From NCBI GenBank assembly GCA_032622095.1, contig CP136064.1, positions 177,524,247 to 177,588,246 of the forward strand: DNA of 64,000 nt. The letters are read 5' to 3'. The stretch comes from Siphonodentalium dalli (lineage: Eukaryota > Mollusca > Scaphopoda > Gadilida > Siphonodentaliidae). The notes beneath the pieces were generated by a model. It did no database searches. It worked only from the letters and a program-made list of their open reading frames with translations, and was not told the origin of the DNA. Of this stretch, positions 22,290 to 34,577 are shown piece by piece; the first letter of the stretch is position 1; every line of letters begins with the position of its first letter. A program made the translations under genes and the position numbers.

Positions 22290-23990
22290 TCTATGCCCCG
22301 TGTGGGCCCAGTGTAGTATAGGCCTACCACCCCACTGCGATGGATAAAAATCCCCTAATGTGGCACCCTGTTTGCCGTGGGGTGCATCCCTTGAGTTGTG
22401 GTGTAGGAGTCATGGAGGTACTAGGTCGGTCGTATCACGTGAGGCATTGACCTGCGGATACTACTTAGCTCATGGTCCTCTTGGGTCCTACATCTCTTCA
22501 AGACGGGTGGTTGAGTTGACCCGCCTCAATCAATCGGTTATTCACGCATCTCCACAGTGTTTCAGATTAATTTTTTGTTAAATGTTGTATTGTTTGTCTG
22601 ATGTTTGAAGTATTGTTTTCTGGTTTTTTTCACGTATGATGTTTCTGTTCTCTCATGTGTTCGTCCTGTTGATTGTTGAGTGTTGAATCCTGTATTGTTC
22701 ATGCTTGTCTCTGAAGAGTTACCGGGAGGTTGCTATATGCAGTGGCTAAACGGACCACCGCTTTAGCTATGTACCAGTCTTCGGCCGGCCAAAATTCGCA
22801 GGGTTGTCCACGGCGGCTGCTGAGCTAGTTGTCGATGTTTTGCTTTTTGTATGGCAACTCAAATAAAACAACAACGTATTGCTCGTACGAATGACTCACC
22901 AACTTCCAATGATGACTCACCAACTTCCAATGATGCTGTGGTATTCCCTCAGTACTTAGGTTCTTGGCCTTGACCCAATTGTGAAAAGACCTTTCATCTT
23001 TGTCATTGATAAAAAGCTACAAAGCATTGCTGGGCAATTGCAATCTGTTAAAGCAGTCGGGACTGGGCCAATAAGTGGCTCTCTCTTGATTGAGTGTTCA
23101 AAGAAAGTTCAATCTGATGTTCTGCTGCAGTTAACACCTATTTCACAGACACCATTTTTTGTCACATTTTTTGTCACATACTCGGCAATCGTGTCCACAA
23201 AATTTTTGATGCCAGCACTGAGACACAGTTGTCAAACCAAACTCGTCAGTATGTGTATATTACTCGCAACACAAGTTGAAGCGACTGATATTCCTGCTGA
23301 AACTGCTTCAGAACCTGAAGCGCAGGTTATGGATACAGCTTCTGCCGTTGAGACATTTCATCCAAAACAATCTGCAAGTTGATCCTATTGTTCCAAAAGA
23401 AATATCGCATGTTACTTCGAAACACAGATGGCCAAAGTCACTCAAACGTTTCGACTCTCAGAAAGAGAGGTGCATCTTTGAGCTTTCAAAATTTGACCAA
23501 ATGTTTGAAGAGAGACGGTTAACTCTCAAAGACAACAGCATTTGTGGAGCGAGGCTGTCGGTTGGGTGAAGGATGACATTCTGTCTCACCCCCCCCCCGA
23601 CCATCAGTTTGACGCATTGATAAAGGATCATGCGCGATTCATCAAATATTATGAATACCTTATCACTGCAAAATCTGATTTTAAAAGCTACTTTCCATAT
23701 TTCGATGTGGATCCTTGGTAAATTTCGTGTTCTTTTGTTGCTATTTATTATCTATTCGTGTACTACTGTTATACGTTTTATAGCATGATTGCACACTAAT
23801 CAGTTATTTCAGATACATTCCTCTTGGGTGCTTTTATTTGTACATAGCTCATTATTGCATTGTTCTAATCTAATCCACTGTCTGATTTATCTACACAGTT
23901 GCTTCGTTACGATCATTTTTATACCTGATTCTGTTCTTGGTCGTTATATGGCCTAGCGGCTAAAACGACGTTAAACCACCAATCAATCAA
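22290..23990 (+). mobile_element. Decayed non-LTR retrotransposon (LINE), internally deleted
   Basis: The leader at about 22290-22850 contains the block TTGACCTGCGGATACTACTT and GGGTGGTTGAGTTGACCCGC, part of which recurs at 31390-31500. An ORF1-like gene follows at 22851. The 3' end carries GCGGCTAAAACGACGTTAAA followed by CCAATCAATCAA, a tail of the kind seen on many lophotrochozoan LINEs (established familiarity, not checked). The whole ORF2 with endonuclease and reverse transcriptase is missing between ORF1 and the tail. The 5' boundary is approximate. Confidence 0.65.
22851..23570 (+). pseudogene. LINE ORF1 (gag-like) pseudogene, frameshifted
   Basis: Translation starts at ATG 22851 and runs 40 codons, with a duplicated DSPTSND peptide, ending with FPQYLGSWP and a stop at 22971. 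The reading continues in the next frame from about 22955 (VLGLDPIV) and through 23382, with the segment IDKKLQSIAG, then GSLLIECSKK, then VLLQLTPIS. This pattern of a globally charged start, an x-I-x-K-x-LQ-x-IAG motif, a hydrophobic LLIE strand followed by lysines, and a leucine-rich helix matches the RNA-binding-like ORF1 of Jockey/CR1-type LINEs. ORF1 proteins shuttle LINE RNA as a ribonucleoprotein. At least one frameshift and an early stop make it non-functional. Another frameshift near 23380 separates the tail. No host function is claimed. Confidence 0.6.
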
Positions 23991-25597
23991 CCATGTATCA
24001 TCTATGGCGAACACGATCGGTGACGACTCGAGATCAAAATACAAAATTCCTACCCAGAACAACATCGCCCCCAATCACCACCGCGTCGTGATTCTCTCAC
24101 AAATTTGTACGAATTGGCGCACGTATATGCTCGACTTTCAGGAATATGAATAGTTCAGGAATAACCTACTTGTATATTTTAAATACTCTCTTGATTAAGC
24201 AATCGGTGCTATGACAGTCATTTCCGGTGAGCCGAGATATCACTGAATAACTTCTAGGGATGAATTGGTCACTCCCACCGTTTTTGTTTTGTGTTAAGGT
24301 TACCCATGTTCCCGAAATAGTGATAAATTTACCCAGGTTGGGGGGGGGGGGGGAATTAAATTTCATATATTAACCAATTCAAAATTACCACCTCCAACTT
24401 CTAAAATTTCTTAATTTATACTCATTGAGGGCTGTCACTTGCCAAAACTGAACAGTATCCCTCGTGAGATTTGCTTATCCGGTGTAACTTGATCACAATT
24501 CCCCACCACCTGGGTAACTTTATCACAATTTCGTTAACCTGGGTAACTTCATCACAAAAAAACCAACGAGAGTGACTAATTCAACCATACTATATGCGAC
24601 ATTCATGAATAGGTGACTATTAAACGATTGTTTATAGTTTATTAATTAGTCTCCGTGAAAGATTGCAGAGGAAAAAGTACGGTAATTACGACACTGTTTA
24701 CAGAAGTGGTGACATCATTTGAATCAGCTGCACCTATATCGTTTTGAAACAAGAAATTTAGTGAAAGCATTTGAGTCGAAAAATAATGCCAGAACAGCCT
24801 CAATAGGGCGGGGGGGGGAATTATATATTTTATATTTTATTTTTTCTAAAAAAAAACAATTTATCATGGTCAGTTCTAGATATTGAAGCAGTTTTTGTCT
24901 TATATAATACAAAGTGGTTTAGATTATCCAATTTGATCAATATATATACTGATTAATGGGTCATTGAAACATAATTCGACATCAAAATTATCGAAATCAA
25001 AATATTGAGGAGGGCTACAAAAAATAGGGTAGGGAGGGAATGTTCATACTTCTATGATCATATACCCCCCACTTCAGTGTCGCGATTCCGCATGCTCAAA
25101 CCATTGTTTGGTGATTTTCGGTGTTTTATTCTGTGTGAATCGGTAAAAGTAATATAATTTGTCTGCTGGTGTTTTTCTGTATTTTCTAACAATTTGAATA
25201 TCAGCCAATTGATTTGTTTTCTTTCTGCTTTTTAGCTAAGCGTCTTGCCGGCAGCATTGAATTATGATAATGAGTTGCAAAATTCTGATATACAGTCATT
25301 TTAGTGCTTCAACACTTGTTCAATGTTTGGCAGTCTTACACATCATTTAACACTTTCCGTAACTTGCCATCATAATTAATGTTGATTACTTTATAATTCA
25401 GATAGAGGCCCGTAGATTAGGCTCACCGATGACAGGCAACATAAGAATATGTTGTCATTGATGTACAGTTACATGTGGACAGGTGTACACAGGGTTCGCT
25501 CTGGCGCATCATTTCCAGTTGCCAACACTGTTTCCAATTGCATGTTTTAGCCGCTTTTGATTTGATTTTGCCACTTTTTTCCGACCCATATATTTTG
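23991..25597. other. Unassigned intergenic stretch
   Basis: No gene was recognised. A run of about 14 G lies at 24341-24354. The words GGTAACTTNATCACAA recur at about 24485-24555. Confidence 0.4.
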
Positions 25598-25796
25598 GTG
25601 CAACATATTTTCGCGTAAATACGCACATTATCGAACTATAATATGTACATGATGTGATTATCTGATTCTGATATAAGCAGATAATTGAGTCATATCCATT
25701 ATTTCGTTTTATGGCGGTGGCCACAGTGAAAACACATGTTAAAGAGGGTACACATGAAAAGTCGTGAATTGGCTTATTTGTGTCATTGTCCGCACA
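25598..25796 (+). repeat. Dispersed repeat R5, uninterrupted copy
   Basis: This copy runs from GTGCAACATATTTTCGCG through ATTATTTCGTTTTATGGCG and GCCACAGTGAAAACA to GAATTGGCTTATTTGTGTCA and GTCCGCACA. The same order is found at 39921-40113 and, reverse-complemented, at 46621-46806. It is the paralogous empty site of the gypsy insertion: GCAACATAT on the left of the gypsy and TCGCGAAAATACGC on its right are contiguous here. Confidence 0.8.
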
Positions 25797-25883
25797 GTTT
25801 GCTTAGAAACAAGTTCTATTATAAGCAGATAATGTGCGGATTTCGGGAGAACATACCGTTTGGTGCCACTTATGAATTGAGAT

Positions 25884-26069
25884 TTCCAACAAAAAAAACC
25901 GCTTACGATAGATAATTTGTTTGTGAAAGCTGAGTTATGAAGCGCACATATCTATGATACTTTATCTCACACCCACTTCCAACAAAAAAAACCGCTTACG
26001 ATAGATAATTTGTTTATGAAAGCTGAGTTATGAAGCGCACATATCTATGATACTTTATCTCACACCCAC
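25884..26069 (+). repeat. ~93 bp tandem doublet
   Basis: Two nearly identical units begin CCAACAAAAAAAACCGCTTA and end TTATCTCACACCCACT. They differ at one base inside (TTTGTG against TTTATG). Confidence 0.93.
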
Positions 26070-29000
26070 TATTTAGAAAAACACAGATTCATAAAGAGTT
26101 AGACTTCATGAAGCCCTTAGACTAATGTTTGTTAAAATGAATCAATAGCCTACTATGTGTTATAGTCGAGTAGATATTCGAAAACCATGTGACATAAGCC
26201 GCGAATCCATTATACATGTACGCTTTTAAATAAGACCCGATTTTCCATGTCGTGACAGGACAGCAATTTGTTTTTGTTTCCGACCGATTGACTGCACGCT
26301 TTATTATATGCCCGATGGCGATCAATTGCCAAAAGCCAAAAAGGTAGATGCCAATTTTGGTTGGAAATTCATTTGTTTTATAGCAGTTTGCTAAATTGGC
26401 AGCGCGAACCCTGGGTGTGCATTTCGAACCCAGTGTCTCTTGGTTCGTTGCTATTTTGATATTTCAATATATTCTCCATTCAACATTCCAATAACACCAA
26501 TTGATGTCCCCTACTTTTCAGCGAAATGTCCGAATTAGTGATGCGTCAGCACCAAATTCTGACAATGTGAGTAGAAGTTATATTAAGAAAGCATGTACAT
26601 GGATTATATTTAAAAACAACAGGTATCATACAGTTGAATAGATATACATGTGAAACTAGTTAATTTTTTTAATCATGTCCACATTTTCGTCAAAATTGAT
26701 GTTCTTGGCAAAACATTAATGTTTATCAAAATGATAAGTTCGCAGATGTGCGGGCATTGCAAGCAACAAAGCCTGGTAATAGTATTGAATTATTATATGT
26801 TTGAAATATATCATTATGGCTGCCACGATGCATTGCATTGTCAGTGTGTTACCACGATGCATCACGATTCATGTTTTGAATAGCACAGTTGGAAATTTGT
26901 GTCAAAAAACCGAAAATGATAGACTATAATTATTATAGTGGTGGAATTTTTTATTTTTCGAGTTTTTGTTTTACACAAAAAACTGCTACCCATGTACTGA
27001 GCTCTAACTTAACATTTCAAACATTTAAACCAACAAGTTTGGGGACAATCAGACTGTAAAACTGTTTGTTTCAGAAAACTGTTGTCATGTCGTCAATTTA
27101 GCACACTATTTGTAAATAAAACTAAATACTAAATTAGCTTCAATGTACACGTATTACCGTACAGAGCTTTTCATCAGTCTATAGCTCGACAATAATGTTT
27201 ATCAGTCTAGAGCGACAATTTTATCAGGTTCATCAACTTAAGTGTTCATCATAGGGAAAACCATGGTTTACATCGCTTCGGCAAACCTCCGCATCGTTGC
27301 AGCCCCCTGAGTGAACCCAGACTATTGAACATGCAGCTACTATTAATAAATCTCATATCTGCCTACTTTTATTTAAACTTTTTTTGTTGGAAATGTTGCA
27401 ATCTCACGTGTGGGGTGTCTTAATGTTGCATAGCTTGAGCTACCAGTTGGAACGTTCCAAGCTATCATTCTATGAAGATCCGACAAACTATGGCTGAGAT
27501 ATATGCGTAGACGGATAAAGTCAAAATGAGTATACCCTACTCCATTTTTCTTTGAAATGTGGGGATACAATAAACCAACCCACGATTTTCATTTGGATGT
27601 ATAATCCAGCTTATAACAAAGAAATGTTCCATTCACGATCCAGGTAACATACTGCCATCAATTAAATGTGTGAATGGTAGTGAAAATAAGCTCTGGGAAA
27701 TGGATAATCCTTAGGGAGCCATTCTTGAAATATGGTCGGCCATTAATACCTTTATCACGCGCGATATTAGGCTTGCCAACACCACGATCAAATCTTACAA
27801 ATGACACCTCGCTCAGCATGGCATCTCTGAAGCCTTCACATGGGACCCACTCGTCAGCTATATAATCACGAATTTAATCTACTGCTATCATTTTCCGGGA
27901 GATTTCTCCGATGGTTCTAGGTGGAGATAGTTATTTCGTTCAACATGGAAATGTGACAGGAAAACTTATTCTCTTTTGAACTGATTTCCAAAGACATGAT
28001 CTTGTCTCAGGTAACTTTGGAGAATTACGTACATGAAGCTTTGCGTCTAACAGAATGAGTTCATATATTACGGTCTGTATTTACCCCGGCCAACTTGCCA
28101 TGCATGCTGTCGGCGCACGGTTCTGCTGAGTAAATTGTATTCACCCCTTATTAAGTGGTCATGCTAATTTTCTATGATGTTGGTGTGTCCCGCTGAATTG
28201 GTATGGTGCTGGTAGGGCGACTGGTGCTGTTAGTACAATGTACCGCTATTTTATCTAAAGTTGTCATTTTCGCGGTATTTGTCTAATCTGAAACAGGGAC
28301 GGGCCGGGGCGATCACATGCCTAAATTATTTGATTAAAATACGAATATTGTTCAATTTGATGATTACAAATCAATAAATTTCTTTTTTTCCAGTATTACA
28401 AATGCAATACTTGTCTAAAAGTTTTCAAATACTGTTTGATTACATCTGATTACTTCGAGATGAATTAATGAAGACTTTAATATTTTATTTTGACATATTG
28501 AGTTTGATATTGAAAAGAGACACTAAATATAGCCAAATCCAAATTTAAAGTAATAAATGAGCCTGATATGATCAAAAGAGAACGCAAGACGTATGTAAGT
28601 AGTAAATCTTCAACACAATTAGGTGTTGGAAGTCTTGGTATCATTTGGTTGGACATAGGACAACGGCAAAATATCCTTGCACGCTAAACAACCTCATTAT
28701 TTACTGATCAACGCTGCTCACATTTAGAGGCCATTTACAGGAAACGTATCCAGTTTAATTTAAGTAACTGTCCTGTCGTTCTATTGCAGCTGATTCGACT
28801 CTAATTAAATATAATCTACGATAAGTCCGCCCGTTTAGTGTTCATGTCATAGATATAGCTAGACCAGTTTGTTGGCTGGTATATAATGAAGCCAAATACT
28901 GATAAATAACATGTGCAAAGATTCTCGCAGAATAGCTCAACAACGATCTATCACTATCCCCAGTCAACTTAAAATATGTCGTTTAATCAGTGAATGTGGT

Positions 29001-29159
29001 CTGAAGCCAACTATTCTCCCCATTACCAAAGGCCAACCTGTACCTGTGCTGAATGTTATCAAAATACTGTCGGCTGAATGCTGGTGTCTGGTCTGGACCA
29101 GGTTTCACATAAACCATAGTCTGGACTAGGTCGAGATCGAAACATGTTACCTAGCTTCG
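26070..29159. other. Unassigned 3.1 kb stretch
   Basis: I could not support a gene here. Open frames reach only 60-80 codons and show no domain, signal peptide or splice context I can defend. No bounded repeat was seen. Confidence 0.4.
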
Positions 29160-30540
29160 AAACGAGTAAGCCCATATTGGATTATTTGTCCGAACTCTCG
29201 TCTTTTAAAAAACTCAGGTTTATGTAAAGCAAGGTTTACATTCTCATTGTCATTCAAGTCTGTCAGGTCTCTTCATGTCTCATATTTTAATGACACATAT
29301 TCTGACATGAAACGTATCCCAGTAGGGGTGCCCCTATTGTTGGTCTATGTAAACGACATACTTGACGTCATCCAATCCGATACGGGAATATTTGCAGATG
29401 ATACATGTTTGACCGCCTCCCATTACGATCTGGGTATATTACAAGTGATTTGAATAACGACTTAAATACAATTGACGAATGGGCTCATAAATGGCTGATG
29501 GTCTTTAATCCATCAAAAACGGTAGCGCTGTCTTACTCCTAGTATCCGGAAATCTCCACCTCAACATGCAATTCCAGAGAAACGACGTTTCCAGTGTAGA
29601 CGTGCAGACGCATTTTGGCATGGAACTCCAAAATTATCTCAAGTGGAACATTTTGTATTTGACTGTAAGACACTTGAATGTGTTTATCTAACGTATATAC
29701 TACCTCTAATGGACTACGTCGATAGTGTCTGGCACTGTGCGCCCCAACATAAACTGAAAGAATCAATCGCCTTCATAAAGTGCAACAAGAATTGACAGTG
29801 AATTAACGCACTCTGCCCCTGTTAAAGATTTACTGTTTGAAGTTTGTTGGACTGCAGTACAAATAAGACGCTAATTTCATAAATAAAAAATGCTCTTCAA
29901 AATAATTAATGCCGACGCACCTGGCTATCTGACCATACTCTTACACCCACGAGCCGGGGAGGTATCGGGCTATTCCTTCAGGAGACCCCATGGCGACTGC
30001 AAAACCGAACATTTCAGAAAGTCGTTAATGCCACAAATGTGTCAGACATTGTAACCAAACTCCCCGACATTGTAACCAAAGCTGAAAGCTTACATGAATT
30101 TACGTTTTTCCTAAACTCCCTCAATACTATTATACCGGCTCCAGAAAAACAAACATAATGCATACCAAATTGAGAAACAAACGCAGCGACTTGCATTAAA
30201 TTCCCAATTCCAGAGAAAAATTTATTTGCTCCCAATTAGCTTTGCAATATTCTAATTGATACCTCATTATTTTCCAACTGACCAGAAATGGGTAGGACTT
30301 GCGAACCTAACGCAACACCCCCTAGAGATGGATGGAATATCTCCAACTGACTGCGATTGCAGACTGAAAGTATGAACATATTTCGTTCTTGGTTTAAAAA
30401 AACTAATATTGCTTGGACACTTTAAGTATCCGCATAATCGCTACATATGGTCAGTCTGAACTTCCCAACTCCATTTGGTTCAGGCATATTCAAATAACGG
30501 GGTGAGACATCCGCATCACCCCGTCACGTATCACTGACTA
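29160..30540 (+). pseudogene. LINE reverse transcriptase (ORF2) pseudogene
   Basis: The 29247-29453 frame contains the RT core: a GVPL block (from the usual G-V-P-Q-G-S), then LVYVNDILDVI and IFADDTCL at about 29380-29405. The FADD box carries two of the catalytic aspartates. Downstream pieces in changing frames continue the same protein: HLNMQFQ and a lysine-tryptophan-asparagine (KWN) motif near 29640, a PLMDYVDSVWH motif near 29700-29735 typical of the thumb region, and a C-terminal LxDHTL(L)H region near 29930. Many stops and shifts interrupt it. The order matches Jockey/CR1-type LINEs, which reverse-transcribe their RNA at a nicked target. No endonuclease domain is recognisable upstream. 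Confidence 0.75.
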
Positions 30541-31359
30541 AGGGTGACGACATGCATGTACCACTATACAATACGGAGATAAACCACTTCCACGTGGTCG
30601 GGCTTGGCGACACCAACTTAAAAATCTCGATACAGCACACTTTTGTCCAGAGATTGTTGTTGATTGAACAGTAATCGCTGATCCCATCTCGCGACCAGGC
30701 AGTTTCGCGACACCAGAGTCTCGACTTGTAACACCGTTATTATTAGGGTCGTCTGGACATGCTACACCAGATACCACAATGTAATACTGGACTTAATTAT
30801 TGGGATGACAATCAGATGTTTGGACTGATTGAAAAAATTATGTTTTAGAAAAGGCAATGTGTAATACTATTATCCATTGTTTTGATAACAGCGGCCCAAT
30901 TATTATAACGTCGAAACGGAACACATATATGTTATACAATATTAATAATGGGTTTGTTTAGTCAAAATGGCTATTTTCGTAATAGTTTAAAGTATATTGT
31001 TCTTGCATGTTTCATACAGACACTGGCTATTGTTCAATTCGTTCATTTTTTAGATTATTTTTAAATTTAGATTATTTATTAGTAACGATACAAATATCCA
31101 TACAATTTTATGCACACACAGATGTTACTTGTATACAATTGAATGAGCACTACAATATTAATATGGATGGAACTGGTCGACATTAAATTTAGCTGTAACT
31201 GAGTGATACAAAGAGCTCAATATTTAGATGTAGAATAAAAATTAATTTAACCAATAAAATTTAATAAGATGGTTCCTTGGAGATGTTTAATATTAATAAT
31301 TTAGAATGTACAGTTTTAAAAGGATACGGTCAGTTGGAGATAAATCAGTCCAATATAAG
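30541..31359. other. Unassigned AT-rich stretch
   Basis: No gene was recognised. A direct continuation of the LINE is possible at the left edge. Confidence 0.35.
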
Positions 31360-31570
31360 GTGCATGGCCTGTTGGTACAATGGCGACCGCACCACGTGGC
31401 GGATCGACTTGCGGGTACCCCTTAGCTCATGTTCCACGTTTGTCCTACATCTTTTCAATGCGGGTGATTGAGTTGACCCGATTCAATCAATCATTGTTTC
31501 ATGTTGTATTGTTCGTCTAATGTTTGAAGATCTGTTTTCTCAGTGAATTTTGGTATTGAGGAAGTGGCCA
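31360..31570 (+). mobile_element. LINE leader fragment
   Basis: CGACTTGCGGGTACCCCTTAG, TCCTACATCTTTTCAA, GGGTGATTGAGTTGACCCG and TCAATCAATC match the leader of the LINE at 22440-22620 in order. Both ends are truncated and no ORF follows. The fragment therefore comes from the same family as the 22.3 kb LINE. Confidence 0.7.
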
Positions 31571-31765
31571 CATGTGCAGGGTTGTACATATAGTAGTCAT
31601 AAGTATGTCATAATTTCCGTTCTAGAGTTATCCTGCTTTGTTTATCTAGAAATCATGATCTGTCCGTCCGCGCAGTTATCTTAGCGATGGGTTATATCAT
31701 TTCAAAATGAAATTTCGCATGGATGTTTCACCTCCAAAAGGGATTTCAGTGAAATGGCAACATAT

Positions 31766-32905
31766 TGTAACGTAGAGGGGCCGTTACACCAAAATGTTAC
31801 ACGGAAAGCCTGCTTGGACGCCTGTGGAATTATAATACCCTGGTAGAGTGCCGATGTCCGTGACTAACAATAGTAGTTCTAGTAGTTGTATTTAAAGCTG
31901 GTACCAGAAACTCCTTAAATCCCCCTATTTCTTTTAGCAGGCCCTATTATGTATGAAATCCTCCTTTGATGTTGACTTAGATGGTCCAATTTCACTCAAC
32001 CTCATACTAGGCTACCCAATCCCGTGGCAGAATCCCCCAACTGAGGACAGTGAGGTTACTATCTGGACTTGAACGGATTGTCCCACGGGTAACCGATATT
32101 ACGAGTTTGTTGCGCTGGCCGTTGAACTATCAGTAATAAAAAAGAACCCCGAAAATAGGCTATAAACTAGCCGTAGTAACGATCAACATTCGTTGGTTAC
32201 GAAGTCAGGTAACTCTATCTATAACCACAGTTTAACAACCTCCGAGTTTTAGTGATGATGTATCACTTTAATCTCTCTAACCAAATGTCTCCTCCATATT
32301 TGCAATATAACTATCTTATACCTTATCGGTTGGTTCCGATAAACTGAATTTATGATAACTTCTTGTCGTAATGAATCCCCAATTAAATTCAAATTATGTT
32401 AGGCGGTCCTTTTCTAACGGTCGGGTGGACCCTTTTATACCCGAGCCAGTTGGAACGACCAATCGGCTCAGGTCGCAAAAGCGACACGACCCGATTCGAT
32501 ACGACCCAATTTAAATAGGGTCGGACCGAGCGAGCCAAGGTCCCTCTAACTGTCCGTAAAGAAAAATAAATAGGATGAATAGGCAACAAGAATGGTGCCA
32601 TTGGAGCGTAACTATTCTGCACCGGAAATAGAATATGTCAAAATGGCCGACTTAACAGACAAAGTGGATTTACCACTAAAATACATGACAATACACAACG
32701 ATAACGCATTGATTCAATTTGGAATGACATAAGTCGGGAGTGGTATAATGGAATTAACAGAAAGGAGTAAATAAAGGGTACTTTTGTGCCAGAAAATGGG
32801 GTACTTTTGGAAATAAGTGTGAAAAAAAAGACCGAAACTGAAACTAGCGCAAAGACGCACTTAAATTTAGTTCACTCAGCGAACATAAAAGGTAATTCCG
32901 TTACA
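31766..32905 (-). repeat. Gypsy 3' LTR, 1140 bp
   Basis: On the minus strand it starts TGTAACGGAATTACC and ends CTACGTTACA, giving the short inverted ends TGTAACG and CGTTACA. It preserves the empty target of the MITE pair (TTACCACTAAAATACATG near 32670). A TTTAAATA word near 32510 next to a GGGTCG/CGACCC-rich hairpin may belong to the promoter (inference). Confidence 0.9.
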
Positions 32906-32923
32906 CCCCCCCCCCCCCCCGCG
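32906..32923 (-). promoter_or_regulatory. Polypurine tract of the gypsy element
   Basis: A run of C with GCG at its right edge directly abuts the inner edge of the 3' LTR, so the minus strand reads CGC followed by a G run and then TGTAACG. This is the expected place and composition for the plus-strand primer of reverse transcription. Confidence 0.8.
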
Positions 32924-32971
32924 AAATAAAACAAAGAAATGGAATATTTGTGTCTATATGTATGCTCTAGT

Positions 32972-34160
32972 TCATTCTTCGATTAAATCGTTGTCTGTAT
33001 GTGCTGCGGTGGAAGTCGTGACCTTTGAAAGTGGATCCCTGGTCCAATACTCAGTCAGACTATACGTTTTCTGATTTGGTAGACTAACACTCTCTGTCTT
33101 CTTGATGCAGAGGTATCCTTCTGGAGCGAAGTGCCTCTGATAGCCTTTAAGATGAGCTCTAGCACTCCTCCGGGCCGATCTTAATATTTTCGCCGTGCTC
33201 CCTTCCATGTAATTGCTAGGTGCACCAATACAAAAAATGGGGTCAGCTGAGAGCTGTTCATAAGATGAGAACGGTGATGGCAGATAAGGCGACGGGTCGA
33301 ACTTAGGGACAACTGTTCTGGAATCATAAGCGGGAACATATTCCTCGTCCGTATTTACGCCACGTTCTGTCACACTCGGTGCCGTGGTCTGAGTGCAGTT
33401 TGGTAACATTAACACGCCATGCATCTGGATCGCTGCCTCTGCCGTTGCAACTCGTATCCTTAAATCTACATTTTCTAACGCATCCAGCAGGCCGGGCGCA
33501 ATTCTAGGTCTGTCGTACCTTCGGTGATCACACTTCCCATGACTCCCTGGCTCTCCCTTGATTCTCTCTCAATTTCCGCTACAACTTCCATCATTTCCGC
33601 TGACGTAACCTCCTGTCCAGCTCCCCCTGGTGTTACTACTGTAGACGACATCAGTGCCTGTATCGCCTCTGTCGCCAACAAAGTCTCAACGTCTGGAGTT
33701 TCATTTATCTTCACCGGGTACACTGGGTCAGAGATAATTATTCTTTGCGGTGAGACACAGGACTCCACAGGACCTGAAAATGCATTGGTACGCTTCGCCA
33801 CCGTCTCTGACCTTGATGCCGCTGTTTCTTTCGTGTCGCCACCCTTCTCGACCCTAGTCACTACTGATGCCATCGTCACTGTCGGGCTCTTGCGCTCACT
33901 GTCACTTCTATTCCTACTCTCTCTACATCTGCTGTTCCTGCTCGCTCTGTCTCTGTTGCTTCTGCTCCCCCAGTTTTCCCTTTCTCTCTTTCTACTCTCT
34001 TTCTTTGCCATCTGTGTTCCGTCTACTAGCGCTGGTGTCCCGACTCCCCCGGTTTTCCCTGTCTCTCATTCTATACTCTCTGTCTTTGTCATCCTTGTTC
34101 TGTCTACAAGCGCTGATATCCCGACTTCCCCTCTGACTTTTATCTGGGCTCCCGCCATTC
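32972..34160 (-). pseudogene. SR-rich ORF in the env position of the gypsy element
   Basis: The minus-strand frame from about 34160 to 33475 is open and strongly charged. It begins with two imperfect repeats rich in arginine, serine, aspartate and glutamate (RGSRD motifs near 34110 and 34050). An SR/RE-rich stretch with RKREREN and RNRSDSERKSP and a more ordinary acidic part follow. It ends early at 33475. The next frame (33475 to 32972) continues with LRIRVATAEAAIQ and a 150-residue segment, indicating one frameshift near 33490. There is no signal peptide, no transmembrane segment and no fusion-type motif, so it is not an envelope protein in appearance. Its upstream part is separated from the zinc-finger segment only by the SINE at 34168-34577. 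Function is unknown; an RNA-binding or nuclear role is a guess from composition. Confidence 0.6.
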
Positions 34161-34167
34161 ATATGTT

Positions 34168-34577
34168 AAAATGATAATGATGGAGCTTATATAGCGCGTA
34201 TCCCCGAGAGGGCCCTAAGCGCTTCACATTATTACCCCAGCTGTTGAGTAAATACCATGTTGCGCAATCCGTTAACGCATGCAGCCATAATGGCGCTTCA
34301 CAAGATTGCTCTTGGCTTACACTTACCCAACAACAAGGTCCCTATTTCTCGTCTAGGTACGACGAAGCGAGCACATTACAAGTGACCTTGACCAGGGGTC
34401 ACAACCTGGCGCGAGATTTGAAACAGCATGTGGCTATATATAGCACACACACCGCTTAATCTGGCCAAGCCAAAGTTGTGGAGACGATAGTCCACCGGCC
34501 GGGCGCGAACTCACGCCGGTGCAGTAACACCATTACAAGTCCGACACTTTGACCACTGGGCTTCAACTTCCACAAAA
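34168..34577 (-). mobile_element. tRNA-headed SINE inside the gypsy element
   Basis: On the minus strand it starts with GTGGAAGTTGAAGCCCAGTGG. A box-like region CAGTGGTCAAAGTGTCGGAC and a B-box-like GTGAGTTCGCGCCC about 35 bases further mark a tRNA-derived pol III promoter. The 3' end reads GCGCTTAGGGCCCTCTCGGG followed by ATACGCGCTATATAAGC and an (ATT/ATC) tail. That tail resembles the LINE 3' end at 41463-41515. ATGTT flanks both sides (34163-34167 and 34578-34582). It splits the zinc-finger and SR-rich parts of the gypsy ORF. Confidence 0.8.

Noticed and set aside
24341-24354. G run as a regulatory G-quadruplex
   Set aside because: It is a single homopolymer run in an otherwise featureless region; more likely slippage.
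29247-29453. Intact reverse transcriptase gene
   Set aside because: The FADD box is there, but the frame closes within 70 codons and later motifs are spread over three frames with stops.
33524-34174. 216-codon plus-strand open frame rich in Ser and Leu
   Set aside because: It is the antisense shadow of the SR-rich gypsy ORF; arginine and serine codons read backwards give Ser/Leu runs.
34460-34565. tRNA gene
   Set aside because: A and B box-like words are present, but the sequence lacks a complete cloverleaf and continues into a SINE body and LINE-type tail.
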